Positions 55,507 through 64,000 of a stretch of 64,000 bases of DNA are shown one piece after another. Numbering within the stretch: the stretch's first letter is position 1; every line of letters starts with the position of its first letter. Source of the stretch: CBCXVS01 sp965178525 (GTDB taxonomy: Bacteria > Tectomicrobia > Entotheonellia > Entotheonellales > Entotheonellaceae); NCBI GenBank assembly GCA_965178525.1, contig CBCXVS010000004.1, positions 1 to 64,000 of the forward strand, written 5' to 3'. Position numbers and translations under genes: made by a program. The notes under the pieces were generated by a model. It ran no database searches, was not told where the DNA came from, and worked only from the letters and a program-made list of their open reading frames with translations.

Positions 55507-57108
55507 CTACTGGATGACATCCGCCAAGCGTTCGCCCATCATGATGACCGTCGGGTTAATCGGGGCGCGGACCAGGTCCGGCATGATAGAGGCGTCCACA
55601 ACGCGCAATGCATCAAGTCCATGGACCGTCCCATATTGATCGACGACCGCCATGGGATCCGATGCGGGGCCCATCTTGCATGTGCCCGAGATGTGAGAGA
55701 ATGTGGTGGCTTCTCGTAGGAGCCAGTCATCCAGGGCTGGGTCCGAGGCCAAGTCGGCTTCGGTCGGCTCAAGACGCTCGCCCATAAGGCGCTGCAGGTC
55801 GCGGTGCTGCGCCAAGCTGAGGCACAAGCGCACACCATCACGCAGGCGCTGCCGGTCGAAAGCCTCGGCCAGGTATTTATAATGTAAATCCGGCTGCACG
55901 TTGGGATCGGCGGACGTCAGCATGAGTTCGCCAGCGCTGACGGGAAGGAGCAAAGCGAGCATCATTTCGATGCGGAGGGATGTCGAGTTCTCGCTCCCTG
56001 ACGCCACGCGCTCGGTATCGAACGGGTTCACGCGCGGCGTCACAAATGCGCCCATATGGATCGACATGTCATTGCGCAGGTGGGAATGGGGGGCGGTGCA
56101 CCGCAAGACAGCGCCACCACGGCCCGCCGATGGTGCACGCGCCGCATCGGCATGGACGTCCCAGGTGATATAGACTTTCGGATGGTCGCGCAGATTCTGT
56201 CCGACGCCGGCCAGATCCTGTACGACGGGGATGCCAAGACGCTGCAGCGAGGCGGCAGGACCGACACCCGACAACATGAGCAGATGGGGCGAGCCAATAG
56301 CGCCCGCACTCAGAATGATCTGCTCACCCTCGACGTTAAACGTGTCGCCACCACTCTCGACGACCACGCCTTTGGCCCGTTTGCCTTCGAACCAGAGGCG
56401 TTGCACGGTGCAATGGGGTCGAATCGTCAGATTCAGGCGATGCCGCGCCAGGTTCAGATATCCCAAGGCCGTACTAAAACGAACCCCGTGGTGATTGTTG
56501 CCGATGGAGGGGCCGATTCCCGAAGACTCGGGATGATTGTGATTGGGGCAGTCGGAGAATCCTGCCGCCCAGCAGGCATTGTAGAACGCACGTTGGGCCG
56601 GGCCCCAATCCTCGCGCTTGGCATGATGGACGAAAATGGGGCCTTCCGTGCCGTGGTAGTCGTCATGCACATCCGCGTCGGTTTCAATCTGGCGAAAATA
56701 CGGCAGAACCTTGTCGAAGCTCCATTGGTCATTGCCAGATGCAGCCCAGGCATCGAAATCTTCAGGAATACCTCGCATGAAGGCCGAGGAGTTGATAGCG
56801 CTGGAGCCCCCTGTGACCTTGCCGCGCGGTACCGCCATGGGCACGGCGGTGTCCGTGGCCTTGGCCACGAACTGCCAGTTATGCGGGTCGGTGTAGAGCG
56901 TCATGGGATGTCCGCTGAGCGTCCGCTGAGCCGGTTTGTCCGGGAGCGCGTCGAAGCCGAATTTGAGCGCCTCGGGCAAGTGTGCGACGTCAGGATAGTC
57001 TGGCCCGGCCTCCAAGAGAAGGACGGATCGCGCCGGGTTCTCAGAGAGCCGGGTGGCCAGAACTGCCCCAGCCGACCCTACCCCAATGATGATCACATCG
57101 TATGTCAT
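55507..57108 (-). CDS. GMC-family FAD oxidoreductase, second paralogue
   Basis: 533 residues: IIIGVGSAGAVLATRLSENP (FAD fold), PRGKVTGGSSAINSSAFMRG (GMC signature), IILSAGAIGSPHLLMLSGVG (signature 2) and SHISGTCKMGPASDPMAVVD near the catalytic end. The first glycine motif reads GVGSAG. GGAGG lies upstream of the ATG. It stands alone, converging with the beta-lactamase-like gene (8 bp between ends). Substrate unknown; about 45 percent of visible motifs are shared with the protein at 19678. Confidence 0.93.
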   Translation of the reverse strand: MTYDVIIIGVGSAGAVLATRLSENPARSVLLLEAGPDYPDVAHLPEALKFGFDALPDKPAQRTLSGHPMTLYTDPHNWQFVAKATDTAVPMAVPRGKVTGGSSAINSSAFMRGIPEDFDAWAASGNDQWSFDKVLPYFRQIETDADVHDDYHGTEGPIFVHHAKREDWGPAQRAFYNACWAAGFSDCPNHNHPESSGIGPSIGNNHHGVRFSTALGYLNLARHRLNLTIRPHCTVQRLWFEGKRAKGVVVESGGDTFNVEGEQIILSAGAIGSPHLLMLSGVGPAASLQRLGIPVVQDLAGVGQNLRDHPKVYITWDVHADAARAPSAGRGGAVLRCTAPHSHLRNDMSIHMGAFVTPRVNPFDTERVASGSENSTSLRIEMMLALLLPVSAGELMLTSADPNVQPDLHYKYLAEAFDRQRLRDGVRLCLSLAQHRDLQRLMGERLEPTEADLASDPALDDWLLREATTFSHISGTCKMGPASDPMAVVDQYGTVHGLDALRVVDASIMPDLVRAPINPTVIMMGERLADVIQ

Positions 57109-57293
57109 TGTTATCCCTCCTCGTCACCCCGTTTATCCGCGAGCCTTGCTCTCAGTCGTGGAAGTGATCATCACGTCCGGGCGAGCGACGCCTGCAGAAG
57201 CGGAAGATCGTTACAGGCCAGGATCGGTTCCCTGACATCGGGACTCAGCTCCACGCCTTACTGTTCAAGGATGCGGACGACCGGCTCGAACAA

Positions 57294-57632
57294 TCAAGGC
57301 CGTAATTCTTCGCGAATCGGATCGATCTCCTGACTTGGGTCAATATTGGTGTAGTAAGCAACGTAGGCCGTCGACTTCTTGAGGTTTGGAATCTGAAAAA
57401 GCCAGGGTTGGTAGGATTTTACCACCTGCCAACGAGACTGATCCAAGCCACCGTATACGAGAATAAGAGCATAGCGGATATCACAATTCTTGCCGTACTG
57501 GCCCCGAAGTGTGGCATCACTCACTGTGAGGCTCGCTCCCGATTTGAACTTCGCATCTACTACGAGGATGCGCTCTGCCCTTATGCCCACAGTCTGAACA
57601 CGGTCTCCGGGTTTGCGTATTTGTCGAGGCAA
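57294..57632 (-). pseudogene. PD-(D/E)XK nuclease-like C-terminal fragment
   Basis: 112 residues with ILVVDAKFKSGASLTVSDAT, the D-A-K-x-K pattern typical of DUF2357/McrC-like or related restriction-type nucleases, then IRYALILVYGGLDQSRW. The N-terminal part of such proteins is missing; the frame begins inside the neighbouring GrdE-type fragment. Probably a remnant of a restriction or defence gene joined to it. Family assignment is tentative. Confidence 0.45.
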
Positions 57633-57844
57633 TGGGCACGTGGTTCGACAATATCGAAGACAACGCCAAAACGACAGCGTTCTCCAGGACCGACGAGATA
57701 AACATCAACGCTTGCCAGTCGACGATCCTCTAACAGATGCTGGCGCAGTGCCTCCTGGTCAACGTGGAGCGTCGCGCCGTGCAGCCGCGTTGTCTCGCCG
57801 CATTGCACGTCCGCAATCAGGTGATAATCAAGGGTCAAACGCAT
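57620..57844 (-). pseudogene. N-terminal fragment of a glycine/betaine reductase component B (GrdE-type) protein
   Basis: From MRLTLDYHLIADVQCGETTR through VDQEALRQHLLEDRRLASVD to VFDIVEPRA the peptide follows the start of GrdE-like alpha/beta subunits ('lhkixIkDvxFGdkT ... EDxRlxsVdxdlaxPGesvRI ... DVIEPR'). A full protein has about 430 residues; only 70 remain before homology stops and the nuclease-like fragment begins. The missing part is not in the window. Confidence 0.7.
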
Positions 57845-57957
57845 GGGAACGATCAACGCCTCTCTGCATGTATAGGCCATGATCAACGTCTTACAGTCGG
57901 CTCAATCTAGACTGCACGGATCGCATTTGCCAAGAGGATGCGTCGAGGTGGCGCCAT

Positions 57958-58368
57958 TCAATGGGCTGGGGTCGCGATGGGAAGCGCATGTTGCCGCCAC
58001 GCCCCCATATCACCTTGCAAATGTCGGATGTTCGCAAAGCCCGCTTGTTGGAGCACCTGTTCCGCCATCTCAGCCCGTCGCCCCGTCTCGCAGTAAAGCA
58101 CGATCTCTTGATCTCGGGCGCGTTGCAAGTCTTGCAGGCGTGTCGAGAGCTCCGTATGGGGGACATTGACGGCGCCAGGAATATGGCCAGCCCGGAATTC
58201 CTGCGGCGTGCGGACGTCGAGAATGATCATCTCAGCCTTTCCCTCCAGTCGTCGTAGCAATTCTTGTTGTGAGATGGGCGTGGCCGCCAGCTCACCCCAG
58301 ACGCCTACAACCGACAGGATACTGCACGCGAGGCTACACAGGATGACGGTGATCGTCCGCGAGATCAT
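57958..58368 (-). CDS. Exported single-domain rhodanese
   Basis: Signal peptide MISRTITVILCSLACSILSV, then a rhodanese domain: IILDVRTPQEFRAGHIPGAV and the active-site loop YCETGRRAEMAEQVL with C93. 136 residues. The Met at 58368 has AAAGGAGGG upstream and is preferred over 58389. It probably transfers sulfur or handles thiosulfate in the periplasm. It stands alone, diverging from the isochorismatase gene. Confidence 0.88.
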   Translation of the reverse strand: MISRTITVILCSLACSILSVVGVWGELAATPISQQELLRRLEGKAEMIILDVRTPQEFRAGHIPGAVNVPHTELSTRLQDLQRARDQEIVLYCETGRRAEMAEQVLQQAGFANIRHLQGDMGAWRQHALPIATPAH

Positions 58369-58517
58369 GCCGATTCCCTCCTTTCTCATGCGTCTTATGC
58401 GCGTCGTGCGCTGCCGTATTTCTATAACGCGAGGCTTGCAAGTCCGGGCGCGCCATCATACCCTAGCCACTGGCTTCGTAGTCCTCATGGCCCAATCCTG
58501 AGCAAGGAGGGACGAAC

Positions 58518-59267
58518 ATGACCGAGCACGTATGGGATCGCTTTCTGACCGAACGCGATAAGCGCGTCTTCGAGGCTGCCGGCTATGGGCAGCGTGCCGG
58601 GTTTGGTAAACGTCCGGCCGTCGTCGTTATCGACGTCAATTATAACTTCACCGGCGACCGGCCGGAACCGATCCTGGAATCGATCAAACGGTGGCCGAAT
58701 TCTTGCGGCGAAGACGCCTGGGAATCCTTAGGCTACATCAAGCGCCTGGTGCAGGCGGCGCGGCAAAAGGGCCTCCCGGTCATTTATACCACCGGCGACC
58801 GGCGTGCAGACGGGTGGGATCGCGGCTCCTGGTCGTGGAAGAACCGCCGCACGGGCCAATGGCGAGCCGGCCACGACGTGACGCAGACCCAAATCGACGG
58901 CAATGCCATCAACCACGAGATCGCGCCGGAGCCGCAGGATATCGTCGTCAAAAAATTGAAACCGAGCGCGTTTCACGGCACGCCGCTCAGCTCATTTCTC
59001 ACCCGGTTGCAAGCCGACTCGCTGATCATGGTGGGGACCACAACCAGTGGTTGTGTACGGGCGTCTGTCCTCGATGCCTTTAGTGAAAACTACCGCATCA
59101 CCCTGGCCGAGGAAGGCTGCTTCGACCGCTCGCAAGCCTCCCATGCGATCAATCTGTGCGACATGCATGCCAAATACGCCGACGTCGTCTCGACCGACGA
59201 ATGCCTCACCTACATCGAGAGCTTGCCGGACGGGTTGTTCGAATTGCCCCCTGGCGCTCCGGTTTGA
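58518..59267 (+). CDS. Isochorismatase-family amidohydrolase (N-carbamoylsarcosine amidase-like)
   Basis: Catalytic triad visible: D39 (AVVVIDVNYNF), K148 (VKKLKPSAFHGT) and C179 (VGTTTSGCVRAS). 249 residues. The long insertion around residues 92-135 (RADGWDRGSWSWKNRR) is typical of the N-carbamoylsarcosine amidase branch. GGAGG precedes the ATG. It hydrolyses a small amide such as a carbamoyl compound; substrate not determined. Confidence 0.9.
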   Translation: MTEHVWDRFLTERDKRVFEAAGYGQRAGFGKRPAVVVIDVNYNFTGDRPEPILESIKRWPNSCGEDAWESLGYIKRLVQAARQKGLPVIYTTGDRRADGWDRGSWSWKNRRTGQWRAGHDVTQTQIDGNAINHEIAPEPQDIVVKKLKPSAFHGTPLSSFLTRLQADSLIMVGTTTSGCVRASVLDAFSENYRITLAEEGCFDRSQASHAINLCDMHAKYADVVSTDECLTYIESLPDGLFELPPGAPV

Positions 59268-59350
59268 TATGCCTTGAGGGGCAGGTACTTGTACGCTGCT
59301 GCCTCTTTTCATGGTGTAAACGCGGTGAGCAAATGACAACGATCGCAGCA

Positions 59351-60217
59351 TTAATAGTCACGCCCAGCTACTTCGGCGATCCTGAGGGCTATTTTGACGA
59401 GGACTTCTTCTTGTTGTTGCAATGCAAGACCAGATAATGGCTGTGCGGGATCGTTGATCGATTGAAAGCGTGCTATTTCCGTTTCTGCAAATAAGCTCGG
59501 TCTTAAGACGATCGGAATAACTTTCAAGCCGTTTTCCTCGGCGTCTTGTAGAAGAGGTGGGAGTTCATTGTTCAGCACATAGTCCGAAGCGAGATAATCT
59601 GGGCTGATCAGTAAAACAGCAACTTCCGCCTCTGAAATCGCCTTGTCAATCTCGTCTTGCCAGTTTTCACCCTGTTTGATCTTGGTGTCATCCCAGATCG
59701 TTAAAGCACGGGACCGCATCAATGGCATGAGGTGGGTGCGGAGCTTCTCCAGCCACTTTAGATCTGCATAGTGATAGCTGATGAAGATTTTTGCTTCACT
59801 GTCTCGTACCGGCCTTTGAGGTTCTACCCGTGACGCCGCTCGAATATATTCCTCCCGGTCGTCTACCAGAGCCTCTACATTCTGCAATTTCCGAGCGATC
59901 AGCGCCGTTAGAGTCTCGTAGGCATACCCCAATCCTCCAGGGTCAGTTGTCCCATGTTCGAGAACCGGCAAGGTCTCACCGTAGCTGAAGAACGACACAT
60001 GCGGCAACTTTATGATCTCTAAAAGGACTCTGGGTCTAACCGAGCGCGGCAACCAATCCGCATAGATCGTTCTGAATTCACGGGCAAACCTGTCCAGCCA
60101 CCTTTGAGACAGACGAAATTCAGCTTGTACATCAAGTCGACTCAGGATCGGTATGGTTGGGACGTACATCCGCTCAAATTGTACATAGCTGATAAAGATG
60201 TCATGTTGATACGGCAT
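59351..60217 (-). CDS. TIR-domain protein, probably two TIR modules
   Basis: The C-terminal half is a clear TIR domain: KIFISYHYADLKWLEKLRTH, ALTIWDDTKIKQGENWQDEI, AEVAVLLISPDYLASDYVLN followed by NELPPLLQDAEENGLKVIPI. The Glu in NNELPPL is at the place of the NADase catalytic acid. The first 130 residues start MPYQHDIFISYVQFERMYVP and look like a second, diverged TIR-type module. The Met at 60217 is the natural start of this fold. Such stand-alone TIR proteins are often defence effectors; no partner gene is adjacent. Confidence 0.85.
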   Translation of the reverse strand: MPYQHDIFISYVQFERMYVPTIPILSRLDVQAEFRLSQRWLDRFAREFRTIYADWLPRSVRPRVLLEIIKLPHVSFFSYGETLPVLEHGTTDPGGLGYAYETLTALIARKLQNVEALVDDREEYIRAASRVEPQRPVRDSEAKIFISYHYADLKWLEKLRTHLMPLMRSRALTIWDDTKIKQGENWQDEIDKAISEAEVAVLLISPDYLASDYVLNNELPPLLQDAEENGLKVIPIVLRPSLFAETEIARFQSINDPAQPLSGLALQQQEEVLVKIALRIAEVAGRDY

Positions 60218-60233
60218 TGGCGCAACTTTTTCC

Positions 60234-60701
60234 TTAACTTTTGAGGTCGACCACGCGCACCGTTGCGGTCGCCGTCGCGACGAGTTCGCCGCCGGCGTCA
60301 GCGATCCGGGCATCGACAAACTTGGTGCGCCTGCCACCCCCTAGGATACGGCTTTCACAACGGGCGCGGCCGGGACCGGCGGCGCAAATAAAGTTGATGG
60401 TCATGGACATGGTCACGCCAAAGGCGCCGATACCGTTGTTGACGCTGGCCTTGGCCGCACCGGTGACCGCCATATCCAGCAACGCCGCCAGGACACCGCC
60501 ATGTACCGTGCCCGCCGCGTTCAGATGATGTGCCGTAAATGCCGTCTCCAGCACCACTTGGTCGGGGCCACGTTCTATCGCTTGTACAGGCATATGTTCG
60601 GAGAAAATCGGTGCGCCGCCCCCGGTGTCGTTTCGCATGGTGGTCCGCCCTTCGTACGCCTTGAGGCCGAGCGATGCCTCGTCCGAGGTTCCATCTCGCA
60701 T
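60234..60701 (-). CDS. PaaI-type hot-dog thioesterase
   Basis: AHHLNAAGTVHGGVLAALLDMA is the Asn/His-containing catalytic segment of PaaI-like acyl-CoA thioesterases, followed by GVTMSMTINFICAAGPGRAR. The start is uncertain: 60701 (MRDGTSDE) is chosen; 60638 (MRNDTGGG) is also possible. The gene precedes the TIR gene by about 16 bp in the same direction, though a functional link is unlikely. Confidence 0.85.
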   Translation of the reverse strand: MRDGTSDEASLGLKAYEGRTTMRNDTGGGAPIFSEHMPVQAIERGPDQVVLETAFTAHHLNAAGTVHGGVLAALLDMAVTGAAKASVNNGIGAFGVTMSMTINFICAAGPGRARCESRILGGGRRTKFVDARIADAGGELVATATATVRVVDLKS

Positions 60702-60881
60702 GAAGCTCACACGATGTTGGCATGATACCATGAAGTCGCACCAGTTGTGAGGGTGGCGCTTCGTGCGGCGCCATAGGGCCGATCTTGCCGCGACAACCCA
60801 TTGACAGGCCCGGCGAAACGTGCTAGATAGCGTACAGGTTTACTATCGCGTTTACATGGCCATTCGGAGAGGAGGTAAAAC

Positions 60882-62267
60882 GTGCCTGTCCAAACGTTTG
60901 CGCCCATGACCAAAGACTTTGCGACGTTTGACTGCGATGCTCACATTACGGAGCCCCCCGAGATATGGGAGCGGGCCCATGAACACTTGACCAAGGACGA
61001 GTTGGAGGCCCTCAAGGCCACCTGCTGGTGGGAACCCGATACGCAGCAATTGTTTATCAATGGCAACCCAGGTGCTGGCGCCGGCTCGCAAACGATCGGC
61101 GGGGCTCCCGGCCTCATTCGCGTCACCACTGTGGCCGGGCCGGGTTTCAAACATGACATCCAGCGCGCCCTCCATGTGCGCAACCTCAACCCCGAGACGG
61201 CCCTCACCAAAGAGCAGTCCGCGTACCTCGATCACGCCGGCTCCTATCAGCCTGGGCCCCGCCTGCGCGACATGGACGTACAGGGCATTGACCAAGTGAT
61301 GATCATCCCGACCAACATCGATACCTATCCTTGGATGAACAATGCCATGGGCGCCCGCGCCTTCTGCAAGGCCTACAACGAGTGGGCCTATGAGTACACC
61401 CAGGAAGACCCCGAGCGGCTCTACTTCGCCGCCTTGCTTCCCATCCAGGATGTGCGCTTTGCCGTGGAAGAAGTCTACCGTGTCGCGGCCAAGGGCTGCC
61501 GCGTCGGGCTGATTCGCCCCGTGGACGCGATGGGCAATTACCCGGTACAGCCCAAGTACGAACCCCTCTGGAACGCCTTGGAAGAGACGGGCATGGTCTA
61601 CGGCATGCACCCCTTCCCGGCTGCCGGCGCCAACAAGCCGCCCGGCTACCACGAGCAATACTCCGGGGCGGAACTCATCCTCCGGTCGATCCGCACGTCC
61701 GGCCTGCCGCACACGTTCTTGGGGAATATGCAAGCCTTTATGGCGGAAGCCTCTACCTGGATCACGATGGTGTTGATGTCGGGGTTCTTTGAGCGCTACC
61801 CCAACCTCACAGCGGTCGTGTTTGAGTCCGACTCCACCTGGATCAACTTCGTGTTGGACGAGTGTGACAAGTCCTTCCGGCTGCACCGCAAGGATCGCCG
61901 TATGGCGCCGCTGAAGCAGCTCCCCAGCGAGACCTTCTTCCAGCACTGTTTCACCGGCTTTGAGGGTGACGAATCTTTCCCCTCCCGCTTGCCTGAGTAC
62001 TACGGGGACATCGCCGTCTGGTCGTCGGATGTCTATCACCACGACGGTGGCGACGCTTGGCGGGCCATGGAGACGATGCAAAAGTGTGAACTTCCCGTCG
62101 CTCAGCAGGCGAACATGCTAGGAGGCAATGCCCGCCGCCTCTATAAGATCAAACCGCCTGAGACCATCATCCGGGAGCGGATTTGCGAGATCCAGCGGCC
62201 CGACTGGTGGCCTACCGAGGCGGAAGTGAAGGAGGCCCTGAAGCCGGAGTCGGCCATCGTCCGCTAG
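60882..62267 (+). CDS. Amidohydrolase 2-family metal-dependent hydrolase (1 of 3)
   Basis: TIM-barrel amidohydrolase of the ACMS-decarboxylase/gamma-resorcylate type: FATFDCDAHITEPPEIWERA has the N-terminal D-x-H metal motif, then QVMIIPTNIDTYPWMNNAMG, MVYGMHPFPAAGANKPPGYH, MVLMSGFFERYPNLTAVVFE, and WSSDVYHHDGGDAWRAM with the C-terminal Asp. 461 residues. GGAGGTAAAAC precedes the GTG start. It heads a plus-strand run of three related genes, probably an operon for degrading an aromatic or cyclic acid. Confidence 0.9.
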   Translation: MPVQTFAPMTKDFATFDCDAHITEPPEIWERAHEHLTKDELEALKATCWWEPDTQQLFINGNPGAGAGSQTIGGAPGLIRVTTVAGPGFKHDIQRALHVRNLNPETALTKEQSAYLDHAGSYQPGPRLRDMDVQGIDQVMIIPTNIDTYPWMNNAMGARAFCKAYNEWAYEYTQEDPERLYFAALLPIQDVRFAVEEVYRVAAKGCRVGLIRPVDAMGNYPVQPKYEPLWNALEETGMVYGMHPFPAAGANKPPGYHEQYSGAELILRSIRTSGLPHTFLGNMQAFMAEASTWITMVLMSGFFERYPNLTAVVFESDSTWINFVLDECDKSFRLHRKDRRMAPLKQLPSETFFQHCFTGFEGDESFPSRLPEYYGDIAVWSSDVYHHDGGDAWRAMETMQKCELPVAQQANMLGGNARRLYKIKPPETIIRERICEIQRPDWWPTEAEVKEALKPESAIVR

Positions 62268-62316
62268 AGGGGGACTCCAGAACGCCAGGAACTCATGCAA
62301 CAGAGGAAGTAAGGCT

Positions 62317-63603
62317 ATGGCGACGCGGAAGCGCTTTGCGGTCTTTGATGGGGATACCCACATCGTCGAACCGCGGGAGGTGTGGGAGCACTACCTCGAA
62401 CCGGAATATCGCATCCTGGGCAAATCCGCTCTATGGCGGGAAGAGGGGAAGTTCGGCGCCTACCTGAAGATCAACGGCGAGATGTTCCGGGACACCGATA
62501 CCGTCAACATTCCCCGGCATGCCATCTGGCAGCCCGGCATGAGCTGGGATGACATTGGCGACCTGGATCCGGATACGCCTCATGCCATGAACGAGGGCGC
62601 GTCGGATCCCCAGGTACGGCTTCGCGATATGGACGCCATGGGCGTGGACCAGGCATTTCTCTACCCCACCTGGTTTGCCGAGGGCTTCCCCTTGATCAAA
62701 GACCCCGATGTGGCCTACGCCCTGGCGCGAGCCTACAACAACTGGATGGCCGACTTCTGTCAGGCCGCGCCGGAGCGGCTTTTTGCCGCCGCCATGCTGC
62801 CGCTGCAGCACATGGAATTCGCCCTGGAGGAGCTGCAGCGCATCGCTAACATCCCGTGCTTCCGTGGGGCCTTCATCCGGCCCATGTTCGTAGAGGATCG
62901 CTACTTGACCCACCCTTACTACGAACCGCTCTGGGCGGAGTTGGCAACCCTGGGTATGGTGGCTGCTGTCCATGCGATGCCGGGCTTGAACAACCCGGAG
63001 TGGACCTCGCACGGCCCGTTTATTGAGAAGGTGAAGGGCCGGCTGACGCAAAGCAACGTCCTTGGCAATGCCGGCGGGGGACCCTTTGCCGGGGGCGGTA
63101 ATGACGCCTTTACGGTCGCGGGGGAGTCGCTCGGACATTCGCTCTCGCCGATTCTCTCATACTGGTTGGACAATTACCTCTTCGTCGCCTCGACGTTGCT
63201 CGGCTATGGCGTGATGAACCGGTATCCGACCTTGAAGGCGGTGGTGGCGCACGGCAAGGCCACCTGGATGGAGGAGGTGCTGGAGAAGTTTGAAGCCTCG
63301 ACGCGCGTCATTGCCCTGCAGCACTACTATCCGCTCCGCACGGATGCCGAAGACATGTGGGAGGAAGGCCATGTCATGCTGGGCTTTGACGCGGATGAGC
63401 GGGGGGCGCGCAAGCTGCCGGAGCGCTACAGTGAAAAAGTTGTCTGGGGCTCGCGCTATCCGCACGACGATACCACGAGCGCCTGGGACGCCATCGAGAT
63501 GCTGACGGAGTCCGGCGTAGCGGAGCCTGTCATCGCGCGCATGATGGGTGGGAACGCCGCCGAACAGTTTGGCATTGAGCTAGTGCAGACGGTGGGCGCC
63601 TAA
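62317..63603 (+). CDS. Amidohydrolase 2-family metal-dependent hydrolase (2 of 3)
   Basis: FAVFDGDTHIVEPREVWEHY gives the D-x-H motif, with QAFLYPTWFAEGFPLIKDPD, MVAAVHAMPGLNNPEWTSHG, YPTLKAVVAHGKATWMEEVL, and VVWGSRYPHDDTTSAWDAIE as the metal-binding end. 428 residues. GGAAGTAAGG lies before the ATG, 49 bp after the first hydrolase gene. The two differ strongly outside the motifs and may act on successive or different substrates. Confidence 0.9.
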   Translation: MATRKRFAVFDGDTHIVEPREVWEHYLEPEYRILGKSALWREEGKFGAYLKINGEMFRDTDTVNIPRHAIWQPGMSWDDIGDLDPDTPHAMNEGASDPQVRLRDMDAMGVDQAFLYPTWFAEGFPLIKDPDVAYALARAYNNWMADFCQAAPERLFAAAMLPLQHMEFALEELQRIANIPCFRGAFIRPMFVEDRYLTHPYYEPLWAELATLGMVAAVHAMPGLNNPEWTSHGPFIEKVKGRLTQSNVLGNAGGGPFAGGGNDAFTVAGESLGHSLSPILSYWLDNYLFVASTLLGYGVMNRYPTLKAVVAHGKATWMEEVLEKFEASTRVIALQHYYPLRTDAEDMWEEGHVMLGFDADERGARKLPERYSEKVVWGSRYPHDDTTSAWDAIEMLTESGVAEPVIARMMGGNAAEQFGIELVQTVGA

Positions 63604-63630
63604 CAGAAAAACTAGAAAGAAAGGCATGGT

Positions 63631-64000
63631 ATGGCGACGAATGACGACTGGCTTGCCCTGGCGCAAGAGGAAACGCTTGACCCCAATCTGCCGATCTGCG
63701 ATCCGCACCATCACTTGTGGGACCACCGCCCCGACCGGGTCGAGCCGCGCTATCTCATCGATGAGATTCTGGCTGACATCACGAGCGGCCACAACGTCGT
63801 CTCGACCGTGTTCGTTCAATGTGGCGCCATGCACAAGGCCGATGGGCCCGAAGCGATGCGCCCGGTGGGCGAGACCGAGTTTGTCAACGGCATCGCGGCG
63901 ATGAGCGCGTCTGGCATGTATGGGACCTCGCGCATTGCCGCCGCGATTGTCGGGACGGCCGACCTGACCCTGGGCGATGCCGTAGCGCCCGTGTTGGAAG
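63631..64000 (+). CDS. Amidohydrolase-family hydrolase (3 of 3), cut by window end
   Basis: The frame from the ATG at 63631 (GAAAGAAAGG upstream) runs off the end of the window. PNLPICDPHHHLWDHRPDRV holds the H-x-H metal motif of the amidohydrolase 2 / 2-pyrone-4,6-dicarboxylate lactonase-like proteins, followed by STVFVQCGAMHKADGPEAMR and ETEFVNGIAAMSASGMYGTS. 123 residues are visible. Same direction and close spacing as the two preceding hydrolases. Confidence 0.85.
   Translation, partial: MATNDDWLALAQEETLDPNLPICDPHHHLWDHRPDRVEPRYLIDEILADITSGHNVVSTVFVQCGAMHKADGPEAMRPVGETEFVNGIAAMSASGMYGTSRIAAAIVGTADLTLGDAVAPVLE

Noticed and set aside
60852..62081. Minus-strand 409-codon open frame
   Set aside because: Antisense shadow of the first amidohydrolase gene; no motif of its own.
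1..64000. tRNA or rRNA genes
   Set aside because: None could be recognised by eye; a covariance-model scan would be needed to exclude a divergent tRNA.

Overview
The window looks like a GC-rich Gram-negative bacterium with a large genome. It carries a LolA-like carrier, two membrane acyltransferases, an outer-membrane barrel and an MMPL exporter. It is also rich in luciferase-like monooxygenases, Rieske oxygenases, GMC oxidoreductases, enolase-superfamily enzymes, CoA transferases and amidohydrolases. That mix resembles Tectomicrobia ('Candidatus Entotheonella'-like) genomes. The assignment is inference; no rRNA or other marker gene is present.

Layout. (1) 0-4 kb: a Rieske oxygenase/luciferase-like monooxygenase pair, then an IS5-like element that cut a 3-hydroxyisobutyrate dehydrogenase-type gene. 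(2) 5-9 kb: a polysaccharide cluster with three glycosyltransferases and a methyltransferase; part of it is AT-rich. (3) 9.6-21 kb: argD/argJ, a sulfatase fragment, an SMP-30 lactonase, a histidine kinase and response regulator, an alkyltransferase-like protein, an enolase-superfamily enzyme and a GMC oxidoreductase. (4) 21.4-48.3 kb: a large aryl-polyene-type lipid/pigment cluster, mostly on the minus strand. It has an AMP ligase, three carrier proteins, two intact ketosynthases, a chain-length-factor-like protein, a deleted ketosynthase remnant, a dehydratase, a glycosyltransferase, two acyltransferases, a COG4648-type membrane protein, a LolA-like carrier, an MMPL exporter and a DUF3261 lipoprotein. 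It also has a halogenase-like flavoprotein and a methyltransferase, which suggests a xanthomonadin-like product. It is interrupted by an IS4 remnant and by a 4 kb foreign-looking cassette (33.5-37.7 kb). That cassette encodes an EF-Tu domain-3-like fusion protein and a radical SAM/SPASM protein. (5) 48.7-64 kb: a Ddl-like ATP-grasp ligase, a CoA transferase cut by an antisense group II intron, a serine beta-lactamase-like gene, a second GMC oxidoreductase, gene fragments, a rhodanese, an isochorismatase, a TIR protein, a thioesterase and three tandem amidohydrolases.

A striking property is the number of interrupted genes. Several carry in-frame TAG/TAA/TGA codons where Trp or Gln would be expected. 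Others have single-base indels in homopolymers, and others are truncated at junctions. Two assembly gaps are flanked by duplicated contig ends, so part of the damage may be assembly or sequencing error. The nonsense codons and internal deletions look more like real decay.

The most unusual items are three. One is an M1-peptidase-like domain that has lost its zinc ligands and was evidently fused to an Omp85-like beta-barrel within the aryl-polyene cluster. The second is the EF-Tu-domain-3-like/radical SAM cassette. The third is a 74-bp MITE-like repeat, one copy of which supplies the stop codon of a GMC oxidoreductase.
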